Shown piece by piece: positions 26,201-39,200 of a stretch of DNA of 64,000 nucleotides. Under the pieces are notes generated by a model. It ran no database searches. It was not told the DNA's origin and saw only the letters and a program-made list of their open reading frames with translations. A program made the position numbers and the translations under genes. This DNA comes from Pleodorina starrii. Its lineage: Eukaryota; Chlorophyta; Chlorophyceae; Chlamydomonadales; Volvocaceae. The first letter of the stretch is position 1, and every line of letters starts with the position of its first letter. The stretch covers positions 5,781,501 through 5,845,500 of the forward strand of contig BRXU01000005.1 in assembly GCA_030267565.1 (NCBI GenBank), given 5' to 3'.

Positions 26201-29200
26201 GGGGCGCGGGGACGGCGGCGGGCGGTTTGGACGGTCGGCGATGTCCACAGACGGCGCGTCGCGCGTGACCTGATCGTCGGATGGAGATGCGGGCAAGGAG
26301 GGCGCCCGAAGCGGCGAGTGTGGCCTGCTGGGGCGCCGCGGCGGCGGTGGGGAAAGTGTTGGGGCGTCCACAGACGACGGCCAGGTTCGCCCGATTTCTC
26401 CGGAGGCTGGCGGCTCTTGTCGAGTTGCGGTTGTTGCGGTGGGTTCTGGTGATGGGGTATCGAGTGAGACCGGCCCAGGGGAGGGTGGTGGTGGGGATGG
26501 CGGCTCTGGGGAAGGGGGCGAAGGAGATGGCGGCCAAGGGGATGGCGGCCAAGGGGATGGCGGCGAAGGGGATGGCGGCGAAGGGGATGGCGGCGAAGGG
26601 GATGGCGGCGAAGGGGATGGAGGTTCAGGAGATGGTGGTGAAGGGGATGGAGGTGGTGGCGACGGCGGCAGTGGTGATGGAGGCTGCGGCGACGGCAGCG
26701 GGGGGGACGGCGGCGGCGGCGAGGGGAGCGGCAGTGGCGGCCCAGGAGGAGGCGGTGCGGGTGTCGACGGCAACGGTGGCTGAGGAGAAGGTGGCGGCGG
26801 CGATGGTGGCGGCAGCGATGGTGGCGGCGGCGATGGTGGCGGCGGCGACGGTGTGGGCTGGGATGGCGGTTTAGGAGACGGCGGCTCAGGCGATAACGGT
26901 AATGGTGGATTTGGAGAGGGTGGCAATATCAGCCGCGGTGGTGGTGGTGGCGGCGGTGGTGGAGACGGCGGCATCGGTGGAGGCGGCGCGGGTGACAAAA
27001 GGGACGGGGCTAGCGGTAATAGAGGTGGAGAGGCGAGAGGGGAATCTGGCTTCGGAGGTGGGGGGCTGGGTGAACGTGGCGGGAAGGGCGGCGGCGGGGG
27101 CGGCGGCGGCGGCTGGAACGGCAGCGTCGGGGACGGTGGCGGTGGCGCGGGGCTCCAGGGATCCATCGCGGAGATCAGCTCAAGGTCAGGATTAAAGCCA
27201 TTGTAGCAAACCGTGACCAGCAGGGAAGATTGCAGCTGCAGCATCCCCCGTCTACTGTGCTTCAGGGACACAGACTCCAGCATCCGCCGAAGCCCCGGCT
27301 GATCCTCAAAGTCATCGTCCTGGCTGACATCCGGGCTGGATGGAGCCGGCAAGGCGGCCGTGGGCACGGCATGGAACGATCTCGGCGGCGGCGACCGCAG
27401 CGGCGATCGTGGCCGCGGCGGCGTCCGTGGCGGCGGCGACCGCCGTGGCGACGGTGGCTGCCGCAGTGGCGGCGGTGAACGCGGTGGGCGTGGTGTCGGC
27501 GGTGACGGCGGCGACGGCGGTGATGGCGGCGGCGGTGACGGCGGCAGCGGTGGTGGCGGCGGCGGGGACGGCGGCCGCGGTGATGGCGGCGGAGGCGACG
27601 GGAGTGGGGGCGGCGACGGCGGCGGCGGCGGCACGGACCGCGGCCAGGTGAATGCGGCCAGGCAGGTGACGAGGGAGTTGCCGGGCAGCGGCTTAATGGT
27701 GCAGATGCGGCGCAAAGCGAAAACGCCGCATCTGCCCAGGAGGAACACCCCGGAGGTCAGGGAATCGATTCCGTCGGTGGACATCAGAGTCTCCCCCAGT
27801 TGCTCCCGGAGGTCCGCCAAGTCGATCATGAGCTCCAAATTGGCGTCAGAGGTGGCGGAGAAGCCTGCGAAAAGCACGCCGGTTTCACCGCGCATTCTGG
27901 GGATGCCGTCTGGATTGGCGCTTTCACGGCGAACGGCCGTTAGCGGGTACTCGTTCCGTTCGGCCATCGCCGCCGGCCTGCATTCTTCAGATTTCTTATA
28001 TCCCATTGGTGATCCAGTTTCACCGTGTGTTGCTACTCTTCGGGGCATTCGCAACATGGCAGTACCCCCAACACATGAATTGCAAGAAATCACTCAGGAG
28101 CTCGGAAGCCCCGGCGCCCGGCTCACCAATGAACGCGCGGACGGGCAGACCTGTGCTCCCGTCCCATGAGCCGTTGGGGCGGAAGAACAGGCCGCCCCCG
28201 AACGGCTGGCCCCAGGTGCCGGGTCCCACGACGGCCTCAGGGTCAACGTCGTAGCAGCTGGCCGCCCTCGAAGGGTCTAGCTGGAGAACCAGCCAATTGG
28301 GGCGCAGCTGCGCGGCTGGCGAGGCGGAGGCGGCCGCAGCCCCATCGGTGGAGTAACCGGGCGAGATACCCATTCGGAAGGCGTAGAACCTCCTGTAGCC
28401 GATAGGCGGTGTGGTGTGATGTGGTGCAGCAAGGAGTAGGCGGGTGGCAACAGGCGGCAATTACGAGGAGGTTGAATGTAGCTGCGAGATACGGCAAGGG
28501 CGTCTGTGCGGGACGAGGAGCGATAGATGCCGTGATCGCGGGATGCAGCCCGGCGCGCGGGTCTTGGGTTATGTTTCAGAGCGGCAGCTGAGTGGGCTCT
28601 AAATGACTCCCGGCAGAGGGGCGGTCTAAAGGGCTCAAGTGCCTCGTCGCGCATTTGTAAGCGAACCCGAACGCGGGCAGAGTTCATCGCTCGCTCGCGC
28701 CCGAGTTGCGCCAGAGTTCATCGCTTGCTCGCGCGCACTAACATAGCCATATATAATATAATATAGCATAATAGCACAATAGCATCAGAGCTGTTTTTAC
28801 AGTGAACCCGAAAGGATCCCAAGGGGCGCCTAGCGGTCACGCACCTGACACACTTGCTTGACGCATTATAACATGTTAGCGTTGGCGCTATATCATCGTA
28901 CATACGGTTGTATATATAAAATTATATAAGGCATATATGTGGTATATATGTATATACAGTATATACAAATGTATACATCTGCATACATACATATGTATAG
29001 GCACGCATCTGCATACATACATACATATATACCGCAATCGGCCGACGGCTGTCAGACGACGTCGGTGCCGGTACTGACACAACAACGGCACCATCCATTC
29101 AGCCTTCCGCGACCCCACAACGCATCCCTGGGCCCGATATCCTCATTTTCTGCCTCATTGGCTCGCCCCGACAGCCGACCAGTTCGGACAGCGGTTTCGA

Positions 29201-30675
29201 TGGCCGATTCTGCCCACCCTCCCGCTGTGTCGCCCAAACCCCGTCCCCACCTGGATCCGATCTGGGCATCGGCGCCCCACATCAGATTGTATGGCGAGGC
29301 CGCGCAGCTGCAATCGCCGCCTGCCAAGGATCCAGGAAAACTGTACAACACGGCAAATGACGGGATATGAAGACATGTTGGTTGGTTGGTTTGTTGATTG
29401 GTTGGTTGATGTTCAGCAGAGGAGCCACAGCGCACGGGCTCACGCGTGCAATCGGCCGCCTCGCTGCTGTCCTCGGTGGCCCCTGCCTTACGAGCTGCCG
29501 ACAAGTGCCTGCCGCTGCGCTGTTCTGAGCCCTGGCCCTGAAACCCAAGCCACGATGCCCCTTCACCCCATGCGCGGAAAATAAACCCCACGGAAACCTC
29601 CCTACACAGGATACATTACCCTGTGCTCCAGACGTGACAACCTTTTCCCCCTTCAAGCCCCAGACCGTTAGGAGTGCGTAGTAGCCTTACCTGAATCCGC
29701 TGGGAAAGTGCGCCCCGTCCAGCTCGGGGACGCTGAGCTCGGAGCCCTTCCCGTCCAGGACCAACGAGCAGTTCGGCGGGGTAAACGTGGTGGGTGGTCC
29801 TGAGGTACAGGAGGCAGCGCATTTGCATGGCGAAACACGGCTGAGAGGGAGAGAGGCGATGGCTCCCGTCGCGCCTATACGGCGTGGCGGAAACCTTTTA
29901 CGGCGGCGGAGGATGGAGCGGCCTTCAGCTGTCTTCACAAGATTGCACCAGGACCGCCACGCACCAGGGCCAGCACCGTGGTAATTCACTGGTGAACCCG
30001 GACGCAATCCAGGCAGCTGGGCGCGACAAGGTCGCAAATGCTTCCATGTCAGGGCTGCGAGGCACCGAGGCTACCTTTCAACCATCCACGCTGCGGCCAT
30101 CCACGCAACGCTGTAACCTACGCCTGAGGCTCGCGGCACCGCAGTTGCACGCCCTTCAACGGACGCAGCCTTTGCAGCTGGGTACGCAAACGCTTACCGG
30201 CGAATTGATTCACAAACGGAGTTGACGGCCCCGGCGGCGGCATCTTTGGCGGCCGAGGCGACCGCGGCGCTCGTGGCCGCCGCGACGACGCCTGGCCTGC
30301 GACCCCCACGGCACCGCCCCACAGCGCGAGAACCGGCACCCAGAGCAGAAGGCAGGCAACCGGTTGCCAAAGGTGGCCACGGCGCCGCCTCTGCCGCTGC
30401 GCGGAATGCAGAGCCCCACATACGCTGCCAGGTGACGGAGAAGGTCGTCGAGAAAACCCGAAGGAAACGTCGGCGCGTGTTATCTGATGATGAGTAGTGG
30501 AAGGGTCGCGAGGAGAGCAGGTGCAACCGACAGCGGCTGCAAGACCTAAGCGGCTCCCTGAAGTGATCGATGCGTCCGGAACGTCCCCAGGGAAATTGCA
30601 GATCACTTCAAAGGTCGTCACTTCGCCTGGTGGGCCAGAGCTGTCGCAATCCTCGTGCGGCTGTGCCATGGCCAT
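23277..30675 (-). CDS. PH2: pherophorin-like extracellular matrix protein
   Basis: Minus-strand exons, 5' to 3': 30675-30198, 29799-29691, 29340-29251, 28392-28127, 27864-25954, 25600-25447, 25110-25036, 24554-24450, 23975-23911, 23485-23277 (stop). Phases fit, giving about 1153 residues. Exon 1 has the hydrophobic segment [20 protein letters not shown] after about 104 residues starting at the ATG of GCCATGGCC; cleavage probably follows GQA. N-terminal domain: [94 protein letters not shown]. The Pro-rich exon 5 is the shortest of the complete copies and contains the island LLVTVCYNGFNPDLELI near 27180-27240. C-terminal domain: [77 protein letters not shown]. Probably secreted. The exact start codon is an inference. 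Confidence 0.75.
23597..23680. repeat. 12-bp tandem repeat, seven copies, PH2 last intron
   Basis: Seven units of AG(T/C)ACCGC(A/C)C(A/G)C run head to tail inside the intron between exon 9 (low end 23911) and exon 10 (high end 23485). The copies grade from AGTACCGCCCGC at one end to AGCACCGCACAC at the other, as expected of stepwise amplification. Confidence 0.85.
25613..25672. repeat. 15-bp tandem repeat in PH2 intron 5
   Basis: Three exact units of GGATCGGATTCGAAC plus a diverged fourth (GGATCGGACCGGATC) lie 13 bp upstream (on the minus strand) of the exon 6 acceptor at 25601-25602. Each unit holds TTCGAA and GATC palindromes. Confidence 0.85.
26515..26640. repeat. 15-bp Pro-rich coding repeats in PH2 exon 5
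   Basis: About eight units of GGGGATGGCGGC(G/C)AA on the plus strand code alternating SPSPP and SPWPP on the minus strand. This is the most regular stretch of the PH2 spacer. Confidence 0.7.
28680..28738. repeat. Two ~30-bp direct repeats in PH2 intron 3
   Basis: AGAGTTCATCGCTCGCTCGCG and AGAGTTCATCGCTTGCTCGCG are repeated about 34 bp apart, immediately before the AT-rich island. Confidence 0.75.
28741..29035. repeat. AT-rich island with TA/TACA microsatellite in PH2 intron 3
   Basis: Between exon 3 (low end 29251) and exon 4 (high end 28392) the composition drops abruptly to AT-rich, with ATATAATATAATATA, GTATATATGTATATAC and ACATACATACATAT runs. Flanking exons are strongly GC-rich. There is no open frame of note; it is low-complexity intronic DNA. 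Confidence 0.75.
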
Positions 30676-33600
30676 GGCGACTGGCCGCCTTCCGTCTACT
30701 AAAATGAAGGAAGCCCAGCAGCCACGGGGTGCTTTGAATTGATTATGATTAATAAGTTGCGTGGCTGGGTCTTTTGAGCGACACAGCGATCCTCAAAAGA
30801 GCACCCGACGTGCCTGCAGCCAGGTAGGAGGACATAAGCGAAAACGTAGCTGGTGGTGCGATATGTCAAGTAATTTGAAAAGCATCTTGCCTAAAACACA
30901 AGTCATTCTCCGCTGCTTGGGATGGCAGCAATCCGCTGGGCGGAAAATTGTCTTGCAAATGTGGCAACTACTGCCGCGAAACTCAAACATTCACTGGATT
31001 CCCGCACGCACAAACATTATGTGCGATATAATTTAACAAAGTGTACCAACGCGACGTTAAAATTAAACCCAGCCGTAAGTGTTTACGTACCTCCCCCGTG
31101 GTCGACGCAGCGAAAATTGGGAAGTCCTCCCGAACGCCCGACTTGATATTCCGAGCGCGTCCGACAGATGCCCGGAACGACTGATGTATACAGATAGGCG
31201 CGACAGATATTGTGCGCGTTCAGCTCCTCGCTACGAGCAATTTCGCGCCCGCAGACCTTGGGAGGCAGCCTTACCGAGAACACTGAGAAACAAGGAAAGA
31301 CAACTGAAGAACGAAGACGGAAATGAATTGTGACAAGACGGGCCCTTCGGTGTGGTTTTGCTACTGTCTCAGTTGGCACCGAGCGATACGTAGGGACACA
31401 AAAGGATTTAAGCTATGAGGCGGATACATTACCCAAGTCTCGTCCTTTCGAGATGCACTTTAAGATATGGATAATGATGTACTACCTCGCAATAGATGGA
31501 CTTAAATGGCTGATGATGATGTTACAAGCTTCAGTGAGCTCGTACGGTTCAAACGAACCCGAAGGCTCATGAACCGCCTCAGTCAAGCAAAAGGAAATGG
31601 CTGCAAAGCTGGCAATCTCACAACGTCTTTTATGCCGTACATTAACCACCAACGAGCAATATGTCGAAACTGCAGTCCTTCGTGAAACATACTTCCTATA
31701 ATATGAAGGAGTAATTATACCCAAGATGTCCATGTAATGTTCAGGGGACGGGTCATGTCTGTCTTTAGGCCGCCCAGTGGCAAACGACAATACCCGTGCC
31801 TTGCGTATGTAATAATGCACGAAAACAATAAATTAGTTTTGTTACAGCTTCTGGAAGTGATTGGTCGGTCGTATGCCGTGTATGCCCTTCCCGTGGCATT
31901 TGCTTTGTTCGTTCTTCGCATTAAAAATTGACTTCCACGGTTTCATCATGAAAGCATGAAGTGATCCAGAAATGAGGTGCGAAATGTCTTTTGGACACCA
32001 TAGTTGGAGTAGCACCTACCTGGCAGTAACGCCAGGTCCGACCTGTTCGGATGCCGGACTTTGATGAAATCTCCCCCTCATTTGGCCTTTGCAATAGCTG
32101 AAACGGTATCATTTGACATACAATGTTTACACATACTCGACGACTGTCAGGGCGGCAGCGGCAGGCCCCGGCGCTGGAAGGAGTCGGCCATGAGCGCGCA
32201 CCAACAGGATTAACGTTGCGGCGAGCTGATGAGAGGTCTTACACAATGCGGAACATATCTTACAGTGTAAACAACACGGCTGGCAGCTTTGTCCAATTAC
32301 TCCTTTTTGGGCGGGGCCCCAGCGCGAAGCGCCCAGGGGGGCCCCGCCCTGTAGGATTGCCCATGTCCGTGGGACGTGCGTGGGACGTGCGTGGGACGTG
32401 GGAAGTAATTGGACAAGTGTGGACTTTCGGCCAACGGAAAGGCTGCAGAAGTAAACGATTACATTCTTTATTGCACGGTAAATTTATTATTGGAACCCAA
32501 CATCGCATGAGTACAAACCAGTTTGGCAGTCTCCATGGACCGCGGCCGAGGTCAAACCAACACCTCTCGGCCTATAATTAATTCCAGAAGATTCATCGTT
32601 CCTTAATGTTAAATTCTGACATGACGGCGTGAAATGAATCTTCGTTTCGGAAACAAACTATGTTTGCATTGCGAACATTCTTCCCGCGACCACACCACAG
32701 CAGCTCTGCTAGCCTGTCCGATCGTCTTGACGCATATTACTATTACAAAGGTTGCAAGGAGCAAACCATGAGCGGCAAACTGCTGGTCAGTGGACGCCAA
32801 GCCGCCAATGCACGCACGAGCGATGCGGCGGTCTTCTGCGGGCCGCCCAACAAGTCCAGTCGGCAACCTAGGGGACTTCTACAGTCCCTGTCCTAATGTT
32901 AAAGTTGTCGAGCCTCCTCTACGATACGGCGGATATCTCGGTAGCGAAGCCTGTGCACTCTCGTCGGCAACTGCACGTCGTCGCGACCCTCGCAAACAGT
33001 TATGCTGCCCTTCTATTGTCAGCCTGCGTGATATGTGAATGATACACTCCATGTCTACTGTCATGTTACTTAAGCCAATGCGCTCGCGGGAAGAGTTGCA
33101 CAGCGCAGTGCCGAGACGGAGCGCGATGCTATACGTGGGGCGGATTGCTGAAGCTGCATACATTTCGGATATAAATCTCTGGCTGTCTAATAACAGCAGG
33201 ACTGTCAGGACACTCTCACACTTGACACCCTCGCCGCCCTAGCACACAACTTAATAACCCGTACGGATTGAACGGGGCCCCGCCCTTTTTCCGGCTTCAA
33301 GGAAGCCGACACCAACCCCTTGTCTGGTGCACCGGTTTAATTTACAAGTCCATAGCGGATAGCGCCCAGTCCATCAGCTCAGCGGTCGCCGGGCTGGATA
33401 ACGCACGCGTGGACGCACTGTGACTCCTCAAGATACAAGATACCATGAAGTTTTCCGATGCTTCATTTCCGCAGATGCAGAACTGAAGTTGAAATGTTAT
33501 GGCAAGTCTGTCATGTGCAGCGGACGGCACGCATGCGTCCCCGACACCGGGGGTGTGGATTGAGAGTTCGTGCGGGGCGGCGCAGCAGCAGCTAGACTAC

Positions 33601-36055
33601 AGCTCGGGCAAACTGTATCTATTGCTGGCCCCGCGGCCCGGCCTTCGAGGCGAGACCGCGCTCCTTCTTCCTACGCATTGCTACCTAAGACCCGGTGCAG
33701 GTCGCACCGAAGCCGCTCAAACTAGTCAGTCGTGTCTGGTTCTTGATGACATGAGCCAGCCAGGGTGATCAGGCGTGGCCGGCGCGTCACTAGAGTCGGA
33801 ACATGTCGGCTGGCCTGGGCGGATGCCCCATGGAGAATACTGAACTGATGTTACATCATTCCCATTGAAGCATCACTATACTTCAGCATGTACGTATGCA
33901 GTATGACCAGGCGAAGCGCTTCCCGCTGGAAACGCTTGCGCCTAGGTAGAGCTCGCACTGGACGAGCAGTGATTGGTTCCGGAGCCCGGGCATGGCCCTG
34001 GTCCCCGGTTCGAGCCCAACCGAGAGCGTTCGTCTGCGCTCCAACTGTCAGTCAGTTTGACCAGATAATTCCCAGACACCAACGGTGCACGACAAGTCCG
34101 ACAAGGAGTTATCCTTTCGACCTGCATGCGCGCAAACAGCCTGTCATGGCTTGCTTTGGGTCCAACCCAAAAGATGCTGGAGGTCAGTTGAGCGGTTCAT
34201 ATTCGTTGGGCGACGGAAGTAGTACGGCCGCCCTTCGATGTTCCTGCGACGAGAGGTTTCGGCGAGGGCCGGCACTGGCCGGCAACCGCCACTATCCGAA
34301 CCGTACTCGCTGCGGCTCTAAAAACGCCAACTCACCCAATTCCCGCGTAAAAATTCTCGGCCGCTTGCCACGGAACCTTTCGCAACTTTGCTCGCATCCC
34401 GTACTCACAAAAGTATTCACAATAGCACGGCCGTCGCTTCACCTGGCCAATGCCGGAGTGATTCGTACGCGGGTACGCTCGTCCATCCGCCATTGCATCC
34501 GAATTCCCCAGCGCCTGGCCACCACACCCATCCAGTGCTGCTACCCTTCGAGCCCAGCTTAATTGCACTCGCCGATACCCGCTGCCACTCCTGGTTCGTT
34601 CGTTAACTATCGAACTATCGGGTCGATACTGCGGCACCGTCCCCTAATTAGGCTGCAAATTTCCACAGACTAACAGGGACGCAACTTGCCGCCCCCGCCA
34701 GCCCCGCCGCCTATCCGTGTTTCAGCCCGCCCTTGGGCTCGAAATACTCTCCCATACGCCGCCTTGCCTTATGCAGCCGTGCTCTACCGTCGCCTGTTAA
34801 CCTGGCGTGGCTGGTGAAGTCGTTGCTTGCGGCTAGTATGGCAGCGTGAATCAAGGAGGCACACAGCTACGCTTGCGCCATCCAAGGATGCAAGGCCAAG
34901 CTCCCAATACAAGCGGCAGCCGCTTGGTGGTCCTCCTCCCCATATCTAACCGGCATGCGGTGTTGCAGACGATGCTGCCGGTAGGACAGGAGAAGGCCAG
35001 TAGTTCACTAGCGTTCGGTCAATCATCCCCTGCGCACTGATTGCGGCCAAAACCCACATGGCCTCATCTGGGGCCTTGAACGTAAGTCTCTGATCCTCGC
35101 AGGCAAACAAGACGACCACAAGGGGGGCAGAGGAAGAGAGAAACCATTGTACGCAGGTGCCTAGCCATCAAATGTTCGGCCTAGAGCCCCGGAGCCGTTA
35201 CACCCTCATGAAGGCCACTGGCGTTTCACTGACGCTTGCACGCCTGGAAAAATACTGATAAGTCTGATATCGTCTAGGCCGGGGAAATGCCCTGGTTGTG
35301 GCCCCAAGCGGACCCGCAACATCCGCCCACGTTCATGACATGATCAACCACAAACGGACCCGGGACTCATCCACGCTCAGGAAAGCCAGCCTGCACAGAA
35401 TCAGAAGAAAACACACAGGACCACGCACTCCCTCTACACGTCCAGTTCGAACTCAACTTCAGGTCACAACCGCCTTCTTGTCTTTCGGGCAGGATTGCGT
35501 AAAGCGCTGACGGCACGGAGAGGGGCCGCGACGACGCCGCGTTGGGGGGCCCAGTGAGAGCGACGGCAGGGGGCTCGGGGGACGTGAGTGGGGGGAGGTA
35601 TCCATGTACCAGGGGAAGGGGGAGACTGTCACAGTGCACGCAAATACAAATTCCGTATACCGCTGCCAAGACAATCTTTTGATACGTATATTCCTCTCAG
35701 TCAAAACGCGAAATACAGAACTTAACGCCCGTACGTCGTCAAATCAAATCCTGGCCCGTCCGGTACACACCTCACCAACATCCCTTATCTGCAAATAAGC
35801 ACCTCCATCGCAAGCAATCTCCTCTACGCATGGGCCTAAAGACGAGTTTGATTCTGCATCTGGGCGTGGTACGGCCCCATCCCCGGACGTGCGTCATCTA
35901 TCTCCCATGACCGGCCTCCGCGATCAGTCCGTAGGGCACTGTAGGCTTACACCCGCAGATGGGAAGCCGCACATGCCCTGGCTTACGAAGCGGGGGTACA
36001 GTTTTGCAGCATCTGCCTAAATGAAAGAGTCTCGACCCAACCTGAGCAAATCGCA
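30676..36055. other. Spacer between PH2 and PH3
   Basis: A composition less GC-rich than the genes, with many stops in all frames and no recognisable protein. It should contain the PH2 promoter (just above 30675) and the 3' end of PH3. Structures noticed: a MITE-like element at 32289-32416 and the motif GGGGCCCCGCCC at 32338, 33274 and (just beyond this interval) 36157. A weak box-B-like GGTTCGAGCCC near 34005 did not fold as a tRNA. Confidence 0.4.
32289..32416. mobile_element. Possible MITE: terminal inverted repeats with inner GC hairpin
   Basis: TTGTCCAATTACT (32289-32301) and AGTAATTGGACAA (32404-32416) are exact 13-bp inverted repeats about 128 bp apart. Inside is a perfect 12-bp inverted repeat, GGGCGGGGCCCC (32309-32320) and GGGGCCCCGCCC (32338-32349), and three 11-bp repeats of GTGGGACGTGC (about 32369-32400). 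There is no coding capacity. No clear target-site duplication was identified, so mobility is inferred. Confidence 0.45.
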
Positions 36056-36067
36056 TTACAGTTTACA
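36056..36067 (-). promoter_or_regulatory. Candidate TGTAA polyadenylation signals of PH3
   Basis: Two minus-strand TGTAA motifs (complement of TTACA at 36056-36060 and 36063-36067) lie about 190 nt beyond the PH3 stop. TGTAA is the usual poly(A) signal in volvocine algae. The motif is short; the evidence is its doubling and position. Confidence 0.4.
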
Positions 36068-36255
36068 CGGCTTCACCTGCTGTACCTGTCTCGGCTGTCT
36101 GCTATCCTCTGCCCTCCCCCCATGATGTTGCAAACCTACGATACATCACAACATCCGGGGCCCCGCCCCAAGGCAGACTGTGCTGGACTATAGTCTCTAT
36201 TTAGCGGTCAGTACCGGGCTACGGCCGGCCTGGGCCTACGCCCGGCCTAGGTAGG

Positions 36256-39200
36256 CTACGGCCGGCCTTGGGATGCGCAGGCGGTGCCGAGCGATGAGAG
36301 GTTCTGAGCTCGACACACGGAAACGAAGCGGTGCTGCGGTGTGTCGACGAAGGAGAAGAGGCACAAGTCGTCAGCGGTGCGCTTGCAGATGTCGGCGAGC
36401 GAGCCTGGGTAAAGCGGGCACGCCTGGATAAGGAACGTGCCGCCGGTGTAGTAGCCGCCGGTGATGTCCCTGTCCAGGCCGTACAGGAAGAGCTCAATGT
36501 GCCGCCCGTTGAAAGAAGTACCTGCGAGACATACACGCGCAATCAGTACATAGATGATGGGCGTACGTTATCATCAGAATTTCACAGAAAGGGTTATCTA
36601 TCGCGGCACACGGCGAGTTTTAGGTGAGCGCATGATGGCGAGCGATACAGAGTCCTTTCGTTACCACTCTGGCGTTTCGTGGTCTTTTTGGCATTATATT
36701 AACAGCGCGGATAGTGAATTCAAGTAACAAGGTAGCGGTCCCGCCATTTGCATCCTGGGAGGGAAAGAGAGGCCGTCGAAGATTGCGCGTTTCTGGACAG
36801 CCTCACTGTGTTTGGAACTGTCCATTTCGTGCCTTTCGCTATAGGTAAGTAGCAGTTACCAGTTAATGTACGAGCGACCCGTTCCATGCGTCCCACCCAT
36901 GAACCGCGTCAACTAGATAGCCGCCCCTGCGGGCGCGCGGCAGGCAAGGCCATGGCATGCCGGCGCTCCCGCCCCGTCTTACCGACACGCGCCAGAAGGT
37001 TTTCCGTAATCGTTTTGTTGGTACTGGCGTCCGAGTCCGGCAGCCATCGCGCGCCTCTGCAGTACGCGTTGGGGAACGGCAGGGCGTGGTAAGGTCGGTT
37101 GAGATAGGTTGGCGCGAGGTAAAGCAGCTGCTACATGATCACGTACTGTCAACTCGGGAATCCAAGAGCCACGAGCAACACAGACCATGACCGTCTTTGG
37201 TGCCCTGTGAGCTCGCGGCGTGGGTGATGACTTACCGCCAGTTGAAACCGGGAGCAATGGTTGTCATCAGACTCTGATTGTAGCAAAGTAGCGCGCTGGG
37301 GTCGACGCGTATGGCAATCTTGTTGATGTTTGTACGGATTGTACTGCAATCGTACAGGTAGCGTTTGGCAAAGGAAGATGGGGGATTCATATGGCACATA
37401 CTTGCAAAATTGGCCACGCTTTGCAAGACGCGGGTCAGATTGAGTGGCTCGTGGCAATGCAGCCTTGGTGGGGCAGTACAAGCAGCCAGGCCAGCGGGCG
37501 GGTGGAGGGGGGGTTCGGTTGTGGGGGCAAATGTGTTCTGGGCGGCAGGCATGACAGAACCTCTTCAACCGCTAGTATCCCCCTCTCCTGCATGGGCGGT
37601 GTTTCTACTGTCGTGCTTTTAGGCGTTTTAGTTCCCTTGGGCCCTCGGCTCGTATGGGCTTTTGTTCATGAGAGGGGCACGCACCCCCAACCATGTCACA
37701 AACACACACACACACACAGAACCTCTTCAAAGGGGCAAAGTGATCAAGGATTGGGCTCCAAGAATCAGACGGCATGTGCCCAATTATTGCAGGACTCACT
37801 CGCAGACGGAGACTCCATCGACCAGCATGGAGTCGTTGCACGCTTTGCTGTACAGGCGAAAGGTGTAGTACGATCTGCGATCCAAAATGGGGAAACGGGA
37901 GCGCCTGTTACTGCATCGATCGCCCGAATGGATTTCCGGTCACTAACAAGGTATCAATCTGATGACTCACATCCCCACGAATACATCCCTTATAGGCAAT
38001 GCTGAAGGACACGCACCGTACTGAGCCTCGCATCGTGGTGTCTATTGCCGTACACGCAACAAACGTGTACGGCACGTGTGTTTGACGGTCACAACACTAG
38101 AAAGTCCTTTCCGCGAATACAAGTACCGGTACAGCTAGGTGCTGATTCCGCTGACTACTTACACATTTTGATGTACCATGTTGGGGCCCAAGGTAAATCC
38201 GTACGGCGCCATGCTGCACGAGCAACCGCTTGAGTAAAACTGGCCATACGGGAACTGGTCCCCGTCAACGAACACCGAGCCCTGCTTCCCGACTCTGCAT
38301 GGGACGTTGGTGTTGCCCCCGGTGGGCTGGGAGACGGAGCGAGGATGTCGTGGCACCGGGTAGGGCAAAGGGAACACCATGCATCGGTCAGTCAGTCGGT
38401 CAGTCGGTCAGGCGCGCGGGCCGTTCATCAGGCCGCCGATGACGGCAAATGGCGTAATTCTAGTGCAGATTAAGGATCTGGCGGGGTCTATCATTGGCGA
38501 GGTCTAAAACGTCTGCGATCAGCCGGTGCATATTACACCGGCCTTGCATGTATGCCATTTGCGTGAGCCCATCTGGGGGTTCCAGTCAGCCGGCCCACCA
38601 CATCACGGCAAAGACGTGTACACGCTCTGGCGAAAACCGCCGTGCGGACAGCTGATTTCCGTGAATGGTGGTGGAACGCAGTTTTGTGCCCCGGACAAAG
38701 GTGTGCGGAATGACTATAGTGCAGCCCTTCACGACCGGGCTTTGGCCTCCCCAGAAGCCAGAACTCGACCCCGACGACCTCATTCCGCCCAAAACCAAAT
38801 CCCGCTGAGTACCATTGAAGCACATGGGTACTGAAACAGTGGCGGCGACGCCAGTGGCTGCGAAAGTGGTTGTTGTGACGATACTGAAGGTAGAGCCGGA
38901 AGCTGCGGTGATGGTGGCGGTGGTGGCGGCAGCGGCGGTGATGGTGGCAGCGGCGGTGATGGTGGCGGCAGCGGCGGTGATGGTGGCAGCGGCGGTGATG
39001 GTGGCAGCGGCGGTGATGGTGGCGGCAGCGGTGGTGATGGTGGCAGCGGCGGTGGCCGTGGTGATGGCGATGGTGGTCGTGGGGGCACCGGCCGGGGCGG
39101 AAACGGTCGTGGCGGAACAGGCGGTGGTGATGATGGTAATGGCGGCACCGGTGGCTGTGGTGATGATGAGGGCGACCATAAAGGCCACATTGGTACCGGC

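Noticed and set aside
27360..28169. Plus-strand Gly-rich frame opposite PH2 exon 5
   Set aside because: Shadow of the Pro-rich exon and conserved N-domain coding on the other strand.
33950..34030. tRNA candidate from the GGTTCGAGCCC box near 34005
   Set aside because: No acceptor, D or anticodon stems could be folded on either strand around the box.
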